DNA from: Breviolum minutum Mf 1.05b.01
Lineage: Eukaryota > Sar > Dinophyceae > Suessiales > Symbiodiniaceae
Assembly: GCA_000507305.1 (NCBI GenBank)
Contig: DF239147.1
Coordinates: forward strand, 186,001 to 250,000
DNA: 64,000 bases
Reading direction: 5' to 3'
In this document: positions 42,001 to 57,000 of the stretch, piece by piece
Layout of the letters: each line of letters starts with the position of its first letter
Position numbering within the stretch: position 1 is the first letter of the stretch
Position numbers and translations under genes: made by a program
The notes under the pieces: generated by a model
What the model was told of the DNA's origin: nothing
Databases searched by the model: none
Seen by the model: only the letters and a program-made list of their open reading frames with translations

Positions 42001-45000
42001 TGGGATCAAAAGGGTCACTTTGTCATTTTGAAGAAGCTTGCAAGTTTAATGTGTGGGTCTCGGAAACGTCTGCATAATTGGATCAGCCCAATCAGAACAG
42101 CTTTTGATCTGGGGGTATTCTACAGACACGCTACATGCCTGAATCTAACAGCGACAAATCTGCCAGGAAACAAACTTCCAGGGCCACAATTTTAAAATTC
42201 ATCGAACATGAAACGTTGAAAAACATACCATCCTTTTTGAGTCATAGCCCCTTTAAAGGTGATTGTTTAGGATCCAAGCTTGGCAAAGTTCGTGGGTTGT
42301 GATTGCCATGATGCTTCAGACCGCTATTAAACAATCCAAAAAAAACACCCCAGAACTGTGAATCCCTTCATATTACAGGCTTTTGTAAATTCCCTCGTGC
42401 TCCAAATATTCTGTGAGGTTCGGTGTTTAGGCACCCTTTTAACCCACTCAGAAGGGATCGGAGCGTAAGGGATCAGTCATTGACTAGCCAGACAAAATCA
42501 CAGGCTGACCCTTTGAACTCCACGACTTACTGGAAAAGACACAGCTGCTTTTTGACCGCACCAACTCCCCCAGTCCCCGGTCCCCAACCAACAACAAAAA
42601 CACCTTCGTTGTTTTTTTCGATTGTTCCAAGACACGTTGTTCCAGGAAACGCAGTTGTGCCAAGTAGATGAGACGTGATGCAGAAATCACCAGGTACCAA
42701 ACCTTTTTCGGATTCGTGACTTGGAGTTACACCCTTGAAGTTTAATACTGTTGATGGCTCAGAAATCCGGGTAACCAGTTGAGGTTGGTAGTGCATCCCA
42801 TTGTTTACAGGGGTTTTTAATGTTTTATACATCCCAAGTGGTGCAGGATTTCTTCCATCAACTGTATTGAAACGTGATGCTTTACTTTTTGTGAGTGATG
42901 GTAACGTTTTTTTCAGAGACGAGGTTAAATCGTGGAATGTTAAATTGTGGGATGCGTTGTTTACCTCTTGTAATGAGAAACCAAACCCCGTGAACAGGCA
43001 CACTCCCCTACACCCATTACAAGAAGGCATAAGTGTAAATTCCATTCTTCCTCAATAAGAACAATTGTATATATCCACAAATCCACAAAAAGTCACTGCT
43101 ACAACCCGGAAAAAGTTACATGACGTTGGACATCCCCATTTTTTCAATTGGAAATACATCTTCACATGGCGTGTTTTCCATTGCCATGGTAGTTTTCGGG
43201 TGGGTTAAATTGTGACAAACATCAATCCCTCCTTGCTTTGAACGCTGATGTTGTTGAAGGATTTTACCCAACAAAAATCTGCTGAATTTTGTAGAGACAC
43301 TACGAATGTATCCAGCCCCGAAAAACATATATACTATAACTGCATGGCTTAGACTATATTGAGTCATGCTCAAAACACCAACCCCTTAACTAACCTTAGG
43401 AATCATCTCCAATTTTGTTTGTTGGCTTGTTTGTTTGTTTGACTGATTGCTTGTTTGTTTGTTTGTTTGATTGATTGATTGATTGTTGGCTTCTTTGTTT
43501 GTTTGTTCAACTTCCGATCGCCCAAGCCTTTGATGATAAGACAGTGAAATTTGAATGGAATGAAACTGCTCCGTTCCTTTAAGGGATGGGCGTTCGACAA
43601 CTTCTCGAAATGCTTCCGGAAGATGCCTCCGAAGATTTGACAACAAAAAACGATATATAGCATACCAACTAATCCCAGAGGATCCATGGGACTGGCATAT
43701 TTACCAGTCCCATGGATCATATGGGAATGACATTCATATCTTCAGCGTTGATCCAGCTGTAGGTCATGGACTCCAAGCTTTCGCCTTCAGATTTTCATGT
43801 TGCAACTCAAACCTTTGCTTCTGCGAAAACTAACATGACAATGGACAAAAACAACTGACTATTATATCTAAAGACGTATCGTCTAAAAATGCTGCTTTTC
43901 CACAACAAAAATCGTTTTCTGGTCCAAACTCAAAACACCGCCCAAGCTTCGGGTGAACCCAACTTCACCGGGTCTCTGGTATTCCAGGTGGGCCCCTACG
44001 ATCCTTGTAAATGGACCCTTTAAATGGCTTTACAAATGGGTAGCTGGGGTTATGACCCTACTTATAGGAGTTATAACTGGTAGGGGCCCTTTTCCCCTCA
44101 CCTTGTAAGACTTAGTGCCCCCTTTTTTTTCGGTCACCGAGCAACAGCAAAGACATGGGACCAGGTCAAGACCATCTGCGGGAGCCGAGGTAAATTCGCC
44201 AAGATGAGACCGTTATAGCTGGTCCTTGACGGATCCATGGGACGCACGGTATAATTTACCTATGCATATACATGAAAACCATATAAAAATTCACCATCCA
44301 TGTAGGTAAATATACCATACATGGATCGTATGGGTATATGACAATTATTTCAGTATATAATAGTACTTAATATGAATCTCGATTAGTATATCATAGTATG
44401 TCACCATTTTGCCAAGCTCAATCATCCAAGTATCTTTGAGTTCAAGGATCATCTCTGTAAATATTCCTATTGTATTATATTATACATAATTGCGGCAAAC
44501 TTACGCGTTAAATTTATAGCGTCTGACTTGCGTCTTGATTCTCTCGCTTGCTTGTCTTAATCATTATGTATTTTCTTGTTTTTTGTTGGGAGTGTACAAG
44601 TCAAAATGGGACTAACCTATACAACCCGCAGTTCAAAAAAATCCAGTCAATTTTCAACCCATCTGGGGTGAAGTCTCTTTTGTTTAACCAAATTATACCA
44701 TGAAAAACAACAGGTCCAGTGGGGAATAGCAAGAACTTGTCCAGGTCAACTCCAACTAACCCACCCTTGATCTACTTCCGCCCCGAACTAAGGATTTAAT
44801 TCAAAGGGACATAATAGTTAATATATGCGAACAGTGATTAAGTATGATTGAATGACACCCCCTATTGTTCACCCTTACTCCTGGCAAATCGAGGAGGGAA
44901 CCGTTTTTTATAGGAGGTTGTGGGTTGTAAACGGAAAGTGAAAGGGGAGTGCTTGAACAACTATGATTCCTTGTGACGCTAGGGCGTACCGTGTGGTAAA

Positions 45001-48000
45001 ACAAAAATTCTGGTCGTGAGAGCTCTGTGGCTATGCCAGAGCTGCTAAAAGGAAGGATGGGACTAGCGACGGGGGAACGCGCCAAAGGAGAGATGTGAGA
45101 GATCTTTTGGGGCCATGATAGGTGCTGGCTTTATTTGATTTTTGACCCGGCTTAGCAACATGTTAGAAAAACTATACAAGGTACTAAGGTTGATCTGAAG
45201 CAACATGGAGGTGAATATTGCCCAGGTTCGCAGTATCACGCCAATGTAAAATCGTCGATATTCTTTAATTGTCAGGAAACTCCCTGGTCGATTTTTAACA
45301 ACCCCGCTGGGTCACCTAAAGCTCCAATATCAGGGGGCATTTCGTTCGCTCGCTGATTTATCCGATTTTTTTTTGCAGGGGGTGGGGTTCCTAGAAACCC
45401 TTCCATCTACTAACTATACAGTGGGTCATGTCTTGGTTTGTATAGTTGACAATATCTTGGACATATTCGTATAGAATGGGTCCACATCCACCATCCACAC
45501 ATCCATGCATCCTCCAAACCTAAGGTGCTGACATGCTAAGAATTGATGCTCCTGGATCCATGCAATAGTTGTAATGCCTGGTTTTCAAAGCCGCAACCAG
45601 CAAGACCCAAAAACCCGAAAATAAAAAAAACACCCAAAACACCATCAAAAACAACCGCAACCCTCGGTTTTTGCTACAGCACAGAACATGGTGAAAAGGC
45701 ATGTTCTAGGTATCTGCAGGGGCCATGATGAATGACACCAACCCCAAACTTCATGCATCAAGCTTGATCCCCGCGTCAGATGGACATACATTTTGCATGA
45801 TCCCTGATCTACCATACATGACCCTTTCGGAATATCGCTGCGAACATTGAATTCAGTCAATGATTACACAACAATGGAAAACAACCATTTGAATTGATGT
45901 ATTTCCTATTGAACAAATCATGATTTTCCCTTGCAAAAAGTTGGTCTTCGGGGGAGTAAACCTGGGATCTCAACTGATTTTTCGCTGCTAAGCAGACGAA
46001 GGTCAAATTCTTAGATCCGATTTTCGATGTCCTGAAAAACTCCGAAGTAAAAACGACAAAAAACCCAATGAGTTTGTTCTACATGAACCATTTACACTAA
46101 TTTCAAGCCCAACCTGTATTTTCCGTTGATATTTTGATACGTCCAAAACAGGAATGAGCAAGGAAATCGAGATCACATTATGATAATTTGACGCTGCGAC
46201 TCTCCGTGGTTCTGCCTAGTCTTTGCTGTACCTATGTGATTAAGAAATAAGTGATTATTAATAGTAAATGCAGAGGCGAGTTTGTCAGGGATTCCTATAT
46301 ATATATATATGACTACTGTTGATGGAATACTCCTGCACTAGTTGATAGGTAGCTTATCCCGTCATTGACAGAAGGTATAAACATCTCTCAAACAATCGCA
46401 AGCTGGCTGGGTGGCTGGCTGATTATATGGATGGCTGGTATTTGATGGACGTGGGCTCCCAGTTTTGTGGGCATGAATCTGACCTCATTTTGACCTCGTT
46501 TTGGACCTCGTACTGGACCTCGTACAAGTACCCCTGAATCTGCATTTGTTAATGGGTTAGATCAACGAAAAACGATGAACATAAAGCGCCTACCTTGTAT
46601 TAGGGCTCTTCCTACCTCGTTTTACAAGCTAAATATGATGTTTTCGACAAACCAGGGTACGCCCCAAGACTACTCTTCTAAAAGCTGTCGCTCATATAGG
46701 ATCCTCTTTCACGGTCCTTTGGGATTCATCCAACAAATCCACGACTTTGAACGCCGGCTTCCAAATGGGGGAAAAAAGGTTCAGCTCCACAGCTCCACTA
46801 TCGTAACCAGGTTGCAGGATGTAGTGCAAAGGACCAAGAAATCCCACCAGCACCTGAATGTTGGATAGATCCATGCGGCAAAATCCATGGCCATTACTTT
46901 TTTTGGTGGACCACTTTTACGCAAACGTCCCAGTCAATACAAAAAACCGGCTCATGGGAAACTATAGTAGATATAGATCCACATATCTTAAATAGATTCT
47001 TTAAAAGACCTTAGGCCATTTGCAGTAACTTGGGTCTTTGGAGAACAAGTCTCTGAAATCTTGTTATTAACAACATTACGCACTCTGATATCATGGCCTG
47101 CTTCTGAAACCCTGAAACCCACTCCCTTCGAGATTTTATTTCTTCCTCGTTCTATCTTAATTCCTGAGCTTCTAAGACCATTTTTGGACTTGGATTCCCT
47201 CAGCCATCAAAGTACTTTTGAGATTGTTGTACCTCCAAATCTGGATGAAATGATGATATTTCACATGAGGTGTACCCTTGAAAGAAGGGATATGCCAAAG
47301 TATTCGGACCTATGGTTCGGTGTTTTTGGGGTATGTTTTGGGAGGTTCAAATATCTTTTCAGGAGTATCAGTATAGATGTTTAGCGAAAACTACATTTTT
47401 GGATTCTTTCCAAGCTGAGGAATCATCACGATTCCTTTAATCCCCACATCATCCTATAACTTAGATTTGTTTAAACTCGGTTGGGTCAAAAGTGCTTAAT
47501 ATAACAGTATTGAACAAATGACGATGTGATAGTCATCATCACATCCCATGGTAGAAAGAAAAGCATAGGCTGTTGAAAACAAATTCAAGAGGACCATTTC
47601 AAACGTTCGAATGCCCCCATGCCTCAACAAAAGTTGCCTAATATGGAAACACACGGGCATTACCTGGTTGCATTTGTTTCATTAAATGTGAGCAGCGTCT
47701 GAGTGTTTTGTTTTGTGACATTCCATTCTACTGGTTGGGTTGGCTAATAAGGATCCGTATCATGTTTCTTAATCCCCATTTATGAGCTTCAGGGTAGTAC
47801 AATTCCTGTACATATATATATATATATACAGGTAAATCAGTAAACGTTTGTGCACATACAATCAAACATAACCATGGTTTTGGCGACTGCTCATGTGAAA
47901 CCTGGCACTGTCCAACCAACAACCCCTGGAAGTCCAAGACAGCCTTTTAAAAGTCTCCTGGACTTTGGGGGATTTAAATAACACTCATATAAAACCCACC

Positions 48001-51000
48001 AAAGCCCTTATACACAAACAATGGTCCAAAACAGGCAACACATTGAACACAATAGAATTTAGACTTTCAAGGCATCCATTACCTTTGTGAACACAGGCTA
48101 CTTATGCAATTGTTTTTCCCTTTACCAGTGGCTGCCTAATATGAATACCAACCCAACAAAGAACCCTTCAGGATCACCTGGTTTTTGCAACAACAAACAT
48201 GTAAAACAACCTCCCCGGAACTGTTTGGTTCCGGGCTTTCGATTCGGCAGCAATTTTTTCAGGCTCCGAAATCATGGATACATCCATCATCAATCTGTAT
48301 TGATCCCTTGCCATTCCATGTGCCTTATATAAGTTGTTTATCTACATTTGCCTGACTTTTTATGGTAAATGTAACCATAATATACCAGTCACATTGGATC
48401 CCGTTGGTCCTAGGGTCCCGAAATTTCCAATGGTCGCGGGTGTTCCGAACCGAGGTGCAAGAGACCAAAGTGCCGCAAGTCGCCTTTTTTTCCCAGTTGG
48501 TTAATGATAGGATCCTTATAAATGGGTTATGGGGTTAGTTTCTATATAAACTGAGTAGTTTTTCATCCCCTTATATAACCCAAACAACCATGGGCCCTTT
48601 TTTCATTGCTCAATTTGAGGTTGGTAGTTTATTCCCACTATCCCAATTGATTCACCTGGGAGGGTAGTCCCTGGAAGGGATCATATCATATCTCATTCTA
48701 TCTCTAGATCAGCCATTGTAAAACTGTTGATGGAAGAAATGGTGCACCAGTTGATAGGTAGTTTTTCCCATTATTCAAAGGTTTTTATACATCCCAGGTG
48801 GTGCTGGGTTTCTTCCATCAACAGTAGCAAACATGAATGGATACTCTACATATCTCAGGATGCTGCAATTTTATGCAATTTTTTGTTGACCATTTTTTGG
48901 GCCAATGGAAGCACTGAAACACATCTGACCAAAGAAAAAACAAAAACAAACCTGTGGCTTTTCCGTATACCGCGACCTAAAGTGCCGGACTTCCTTGGAA
49001 GCTTTCGGTTGAGGGAAAAGGATATATGGTGCATCATGTTGGGTGAAGATCACGTACATATGGAGAGTGGTTCAAATAGAAAAAAACATGAATTTACAAA
49101 GTGGAGTGATTCAACACAGAACCAACAATGACTTGACAACTAAACCTACGTGGTGTACATAGTTGATGTTGGTGTGTCGCAAGATGTCGCCACTCTAGCC
49201 CAATTTTGGCTACAATAAATCAGGCCATGACATGACATCCAAATTTCTCCATTTCATATGGTACCTCCATTACCAAAAAACAACGTTCACTCCATTACCA
49301 GAAAATCGCTTGCTTCAACACCCCAAGTACCACCCATTGGCCGTCGAGACCCGCGCCTTCCTAAGGACATGAATTCTAAGAACATGAGGCCATCGAGACC
49401 CGAAGCTTTCAATACATCTTCATCCTGCCCGTATTCTGCAAAAAAGGGGGAAGATTTTCTTCGACTTAAAAGAGGAAAATTCCAGATACACACCATCCAT
49501 TGGTAATGATATGTATAATGTGATATCACTATCATGTTAGCAACATCTGCATGACTCTTATCATACCAATCAATATAGATGTGTAGAATGTACCGTTTTT
49601 TTGGCATCTTCAAATCCAGCGTCCTCAATGTGATGCACTGCAGAAGCCCAATCCAAGAAACCAAAACCTAATGCCGGCGAGATGCCCGGGGATGCCTTCA
49701 ATGGGAGGAAATCTTTTCTTTCTGTTCTAAGACTGACTGCAAGAATAGATGAAATACGTGCTAAGGGTGACAGTAATAATCATAGGCTACAGGTCACCAT
49801 GTCACCACCAGAATCAGAGGACCTGGGAATGAAACCTATGTTGAGTTGGAGGTATCTTATGAGGGTGGGCCTTAAAATCACTTGCTTTTAAGATCCGTTT
49901 CGGCCAAATGAAAAGTTGTACCGCCTTGGCGGGTTTGCTTGCTACTTTATTTTGATAGTGATACACAATACACTGTAAGCCGGCTTGATTGATATTGATA
50001 ATCATAATGATGATAGTGATGGTGAATTGTTTCTTTTGAGATTAAACTTGGCTCTGCAAGCATATAAATTATGGTGACCGGCTGAATCAAATGATTATAG
50101 TTTTCAGGAAGCCTTCAACTAAACCTGCTGGCAAAACACATCTGTTGCTATTGACAGTGTGACCAAAAGGAGGCGTTCCAAAAAAGCTCAAAAGTGCTGA
50201 ATTATTTTTTGTATACTCATATAAGTACAATACATCTATCTATATCACAACGGGCAAGTAACTGGTATATGCCATGAAATAAGTGATTGTACTACCTACC
50301 ACATTTGAGCGGAAGCAGGATCGTTATATTCAGATATAACTTTCGGTGAAACATCCGCAAAGTGGTAAGCAAAAAAGAGCGGGGAGTGGAAAGTAGATCA
50401 ACGAAAAGTCATCTTCCAAGAGCCTTTTTGTGTCAAACGGTTTCTTCTTGGGATCATGTTGCTAGATAAGGTGTGAGATGATTATGATGATATGATCATA
50501 TAAAGCTTCCATTTATGCCTCAAGCATCAGAAAGAAACATTGAATTGACTCTGACTTTGTGCAAACAGGTTGGATCTACACTCCCTGAAACTAACATAGT
50601 ACCTGAACACGGGCTATCCCAAAAGGAAAGTAGTCTGAGAACCATCCATTTTCAGATGCTATATTAGTTTCAGGGGGTGTATATGTTGCAACAACCTGCG
50701 AAAGGTTTGCATTTTTTTAATGTTGAGACATACAGTGTTTGCCTATTGGGCAGCCATTTGGTATGGAAACTTCGGATGTTTCACCAAAACAAAATCACCT
50801 AGACTAAACTCCCATCTGACCCGAGATGTAGAGTGATATTTGTGATGCTTCAGAAGTTCTTTGAAAATGCCGCTCTGGAACACCCAGGTCCGCTTTTTTT
50901 TCCCCAATTTTGCAGCATGGATTTTGTCACAAAATCTTCCATCATCCATCCAAAATCATCAGTGAAATGCACATCATTATTTGGGGTGAGTATCCTCCAT

Positions 51001-54000
51001 GGTTTCTGATGATGGGTTTATACCACTATAATGATGGTTAACCCAACAATAGTTTGGAGGATACTGTACCCCCCCATCATCATCCACTATAATGAGGGGT
51101 ATACCACTATAGTTTGGATGATGGGCCCCAACCCCCATCCCATTTGCCGAGCAACCAAAGGGTCGCCAAAGGAAATCCCAACGATCCACACGGACGACCT
51201 CGGAAATTGCGATAATCGAAATTGCTATGAATACAATATGAATTCAATATAGACATCATCATATATACATATATTTATAAGATGTATATTCGCAGTGTAT
51301 CATGTGTGTAAGAATTATCTTTATTTTTTAAAATATATTTCTATAGAACTATGATAAGTATATAAATTGAGAAATGTGTACAAGTGACATACTCAAGAGG
51401 TACTGATAATATGTGAAACATGTCAGTCTATACGTCACACGTGGAATGAACCGCAACAAGAGACATACCATGAAACAGGTGCCATAGACATATTATGATA
51501 GCATGACCCTGAAAAGTACTCAAACATGCCATGACCATGATTTCAGAAATTAAAAAAACAAAAACATGAATCCACCAAACTGCATCGTGGCTAGGTTTTG
51601 CAACAACTTACTCTGAATAGTTTAGTTTCATTCAAAATGCCTCCCCCCCTTTCCCCTGAAACAAATAAACAAAGTCGTCTGGATTTGTAACTTTTGATTT
51701 CTGGAGCGAAATCAGCAAAATCTGGTTGGAGACGAATCACAACATAATACATATATTTCACTAAACTAAACAAACTTGAATCAAGACTCACGGAACCTCC
51801 ATGTTTTTGGTTCCCTATACACCATCTGAAGCTGTATTTTTGTTCCAATCCCTTAGCATCCATGTATGGTATATTTATCTACTGATTTGCCGTAAAAAAA
51901 ATCGACCATGCATGTAGGTAAATATACGGTTCGTCCCATGGATGGTATGGGAAAGGATCTGTCACTGTATAGATCCAAAGTATTCATTTTGATCTAGCGG
52001 GTAGTGTCGACCTAGTTTAAAAAAAAATGGTCGTCAATCTCGTCAGATTGGATCATTTTCCCAGGTATAAGTTATAAGATTAAACATAATTTTCCCTATT
52101 GATTTTTGGTGAACTTGGATCCCCTGACCGGTTCCACTTCCGCTTTGCGATACACCGCAGGACAAAAATGACCTCAAGGATAAGCACGGGTGATGTAGTC
52201 ATCATCATCGATGTAAGGAGGCATTTTTCGTTGGAGATCTACCACCGAAAACATCTTGAAGCCAAAGAAGGTGACATGTGGTGGGGTTCAAGGATTTGAA
52301 ACCTTGCTTTTGTGACCTCCAACGGGATCAAGTTCATATCACTTTGTAATCGCCATAGCCATAAAAACACACCACCGAAATTGAACACATTTTTTTGTAT
52401 TTTTTTCCAGGTTCCCAATGGCATTTTGGGGAGTGCAACCATCCTTGGTTGATTTTTGTTTAAGGCTTTAAAATGCATAAGCAAACATATAGCCATGAAA
52501 ATCCAGATTTTGAATCTGAAAACTGGCACCTTGGATGTGCCAGGATGTGCCAGTTCCTGTTTTAACTTAAGAAGCTTAAATGGAGGTGACAAGAATATAT
52601 TGAATGATATATCATACATATAATAATTTAATATCCCATAGCCTATATACAAATCTGACTGAACCTACCTCTTTGAGGTCATGTATCCAATACCCTCGTT
52701 TTCGATTCTTTAGCAACTGTCACTTGCATGTCACGAACTGAGTTCTATGATATCAAGCAATGAATTTTGTCATCAACTGCACCTATCTAGACATGCACCA
52801 GACGATGAGACCACCAGACGTTGGGTGGTCCAAGCGTCGAAATGTGAAGGGGAGGGTGCCCTAAGTAAAACTGTATACACTTTATACATATCAATACAAG
52901 TTTAGATACAGTATCTTAAAAAAAACAAAAACAAACAAACAAACAAACAAACAACGCGACGTTGCTATCATCTATCGACTTCCATCACCTTGAAACTAGC
53001 CACAGGTGACCCCCCCCCCAAAAAAAAGTGCACTATGTTCACTTCTCACCCATCTTATAAAACCTTGGCACAAAGTGCTATTATCTTACCAACTGCTGGT
53101 TGGCAAACACTGATTTTCACCTACCGAGGAGGTCTTTGGTTCCAATCCCCATTTCAATAACGCCCAAGTAACGACACACGGTGAAGGTGAGAAATGCCAC
53201 CAAGGAAGACAAGAAGTTGAAAGAAGCTGCCTCCACAAACGTTTTATCAGAAATACTGTCGATGGCTCAGAAATCCGGCGATCACCTGTTGAGGTTGGTA
53301 GGTTATCCCAATGTTTACAGGATTTTAGACATCCCAGGTGGTGCAGGATTTCTTCCATCAACAGTATCGCGCACATATTTGAATTGGCAACAAACAAGCT
53401 AATTAGACTTGGGACATGTTGAATAATATTACAGGTTATTTTATGAATGTACATATACGGGTACCCCAAATGTAGTGGGGTCGAACCACGCATATTCAGA
53501 GAAAAAAGTTGATGATAGGTGAAACATCATATCCCAAAACACATTTTGAAGTTAAAGAACACTGACACATTAGAAAGACATGTTGGGATCCTGTCTGGGT
53601 TGTCATACTAATAAACGTCATTAAATCATCATTACGCAAGAAAACCAAGCGGCTGCCATTCCAAAATCCATATGACCTTGCTGGGATTGCATGTTTACAA
53701 CAAGAACAGCGACTAAGCTGTGGATTCCCCCAAAGTTAAGGCTGTGAAAACTGCGTATCAAGAGATAGGTCCTTGTGGGACATTCCCATTTCCCTGAAGC
53801 TGAAAGCTGCAAGGTATATCAAGTATATAGTAAACATGATTAAAGATGTCACAACTCAGAACTGTTACACAACTATAGTTATATATAGTTGCTGTTATTT
53901 TCTATTTTGTTCCTACACTCCCAAAAAACCAACTTATAAGATGTAGCCTCCAAAAATGCACGTTTTCAGGCATCAATCCTATATGGGAGATACTTCTTAA

Positions 54001-57000
54001 GTCCTCGCCATCATCCCCCCAACCCAGCCAACCACCGGCGCACCGTCCGCATGGTTTCAAAGTCATGATCCGAGTTTTGGGAGACTCCGACCTCGGAGGT
54101 GTCTCCAAAATTTCCGGACCCGTTGATGGTTGGGTCTCAAATTGACCTGTAAGTTGTCCACAAACCTGCATAACTTGAAATGCCTTTGAAAGCAAACATA
54201 GGACAGCAAATTGTCTTTGCAGGTATGTCGGATGTGACTGTGAAAGCATCACATAAATTGGATATATAAATATATATCTTGCTCCCAGCAGAAGAATGCA
54301 ACAACATGTACTTTCCATCCCCCCCACCCCGTTTCATGTGCACCTATGTCAATGGTCACCATGGATCATGGATGATCATGGTGTGTTCCAAACAAAACAA
54401 ATCTGGGAACACCACGGACGCCGCTGTTAATTTTTGTCGAGGTACTAAACCACTGGCAGATTTGTTGCCCATGGCACCCACCAAGAGATTCCTGGGATCC
54501 CGGTGTGAGAATGACTAGCAACTATAGAATTAATCCCAGGCCGCATGATACCGAAACAAGGCCACTTAATATGTGAATCTATTCTATGTAAAATGATTTT
54601 GATTGATCAATCAAATATAGAAGTATGCTTTCTTCCCTGTGCACATGTGTATGTAGAATTGTTTACAACTACAATTGTTACCGTATACCATTCGAAGCAT
54701 CTTCTGGACTTTCCGTGCACATCTATTTAAAGGTGAGTTTGCATTGATTTTGGCAGGGTTCTCCCTACTATCAAGAAAATTACTACAATTGCTCCGTGAC
54801 ACTGCATCTCAGTGGTCGGCTGTATCAACAAACAGCCAGTTGCCCCTTCCCAAAAAACAACTTTCCCAGTACGTAGTAGAATTCTCATTTTGGGGATGTC
54901 AAAATGCTAGAACAAAATGGATTTCAACTGCTTTCCAGGTATCTACAGCAAACACGTATTTCACTATATACAGGAGCTATATAACCTATCCTAGGAATCG
55001 CATTTCCGAGAAAGGGATGGAATGGGTCATAGACTTGGGGATATGACCTATACGACAAACCAACCATTGGTTGATCAAAACCTTTGGAACACCAAAAGTC
55101 TGCAATGTTTATTCAATTTTCTCTCCGGCCTCGTGTTGATAGGTTCCGAATAAGCTGTCAAACAACTTCCCCATATGTTGGGTGTGGCCACCTCCCATGA
55201 TGCTAGTCACCACTGACCACCAGGATCATTACATTTTTAGGATCGGGGATCCAAGCATCTAAATCCGACCTTTTTTGGGGAGGCATATCGCATTATCAAA
55301 TAAAACAGAACTTTTCAAGCCTTTTTTTTCACTAGCCACAACCCCTCCAAAAATTATGAGAAAGCTCCAACAGTTGAAAAATCACCGGTAAACTAACATA
55401 GCTGGGTGAAAATGGACCATTTGAAGATGTATTTCCTATTGAATAGAGGGGCCTTCCAGCCAGCCATGGTAGTTTACCAGAGGGTAAGTATTTACGAAAT
55501 AGACTCCAACAAAAATATCCGAAAAAATCGGTTTGTTGGAAAATCCTAGCATTTTTCGATGTCCAAGTTGCTCTACCGACTTCAAACTGTCGTTGTTGCC
55601 AGGTGTCGTTGTGTTCTGGGCGGAGGTATGACCCTTGAAAAAGTCTCATAGGGAAAGAGTCAATTGTAGGAAGTTTTGGACATATGATTGGGTTGAGAAA
55701 ATGTGAAGTTGAGACTTACTCCGATAATCCCATATGCTCCAATCCCTTCTGCAAGTGGTTTTGGAGTGGCTTTTGGATGCCTAAACACATATTTGGAGCA
55801 CTAGGGAATAATATTTTCAGGTGAAGTTGCTTGTTTTTGTGGTTCAAAACCTCAAATATCTAAATGATATCAGTATCACAGGAGATCCAATCTACTGCAG
55901 ATTTTGTGTAACGAAGGCCTTGTAAAGTAGCAAGCAGTCATGAAGGGATATTGAAATGCTACGAGACCTATATACAGTACATGAATGGATGGACTAGACG
56001 TGCTTTCGATTCAGAAAATCCAGCAATTTTGGTGTGATGGTTATTTGAAAAGAATACAGATACAAATGAAACTTGAATAGGTGCAATCTGGATGAACATG
56101 TAACAAAAAGGTAAGTTCAAAAATCTGAAAATCACCATCCTGATCTTTTTAACAATGAAAACACCGCACAAAAAATCAGGGTATCTGAAATTTCAGCTAC
56201 ATTTCATTGGAATTGTTCCAGTATTCCACCTTGACAGCAAAAATCTAGATCCCATGTTGTTTGGGTAATCTTCATCCAAGGTTTCACCCTGTGAAACCAT
56301 CCAACTTTTTTCAGGCCCTGACGGCGAAACAAATCCGATCCATTGACGAAACACACCAAGTGACGTTTCAACATTTACCCACCGGAATTCTGGAAAAAAA
56401 AACAATGCTTCCATAAAAATGGGGACACCAACCATCAAATGCTTCACCACAAACTTGTCTCCCTGGTTTGTTTTTTTTCAGGTAACATTGGTAACATTTG
56501 GAGAGCCGAGATGAAACAAATTTAACACAAATTACTATTGGAATCCGGAAACCCCCACCCATTCCTCAACCACAAAGTTGGACTGTTCCAACCAACGAAA
56601 ACCACATTGTATATTCCCATAGGTTAATCGTTTTGGTTCACATTCATCATCCTTCATTTCAACCCCATCACCCAACCATTTTTCGGAAAAAAACATCATC
56701 ACCTTGTGGATGCTTGCAGTCTTGTTGGGATTGTTGGACATTGGCCTCAGAAAAGTGCCAAAAAACAGCAATCCAACAGCAGCCGCAGCCGAACATGGGA
56801 GACCAAAATAACCAACAGCCAGTTATGAATCTCTCATCTAAGCCGAACATCTCGGAAGTGAACAAAAACCTCAGGATTGAAATCTGACAACTTCAGCATG
56901 AATAGGTGGAAATGTCTGCCCGCGAATTGAGCTCCTGGGGCCTTGGGTCCAAACAAATGGCCAGTTGTGGTTGCGGAATTCCCAATCCCGACCAGATGTC

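Larger units (their letters stand above)
49436..53124. other. Gene 1 intron
   Basis: Holds family 2 and 3 elements and a complex palindrome. Minus frames at 52.4-52.5 (FRFKIWIFMAICLLMHFKAL) and 52.2 kb (FSVVDLQRKMPPYIDDDDYI) look coding, but the flanking exons join in phase without them, so they may be alternative exons or chance. Confidence 0.45.

Noticed and set aside
42527..43045. 172-residue minus frame
   Set aside because: Its middle third is a family 4 palindromic element, so the frame is not a single coding unit. Neighbouring gene 1 exons join without it.
46692..46874. Minus frame VLVGFLGPLHYILQPGYDSG with a fair acceptor (ACATTCAG)
   Set aside because: It lies between two gene 1 exons (49361 and 45662) that together form one continuous helix in phase. 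It also ends in a stop.
49682..49891. Plus-strand frame with mildly coding composition
   Set aside because: No acceptor or donor pair and no second exon on the plus strand.
53086..53493. 135-residue minus frame
   Set aside because: It runs through a family 4 element. The real exon (53125-53230) uses a different frame.
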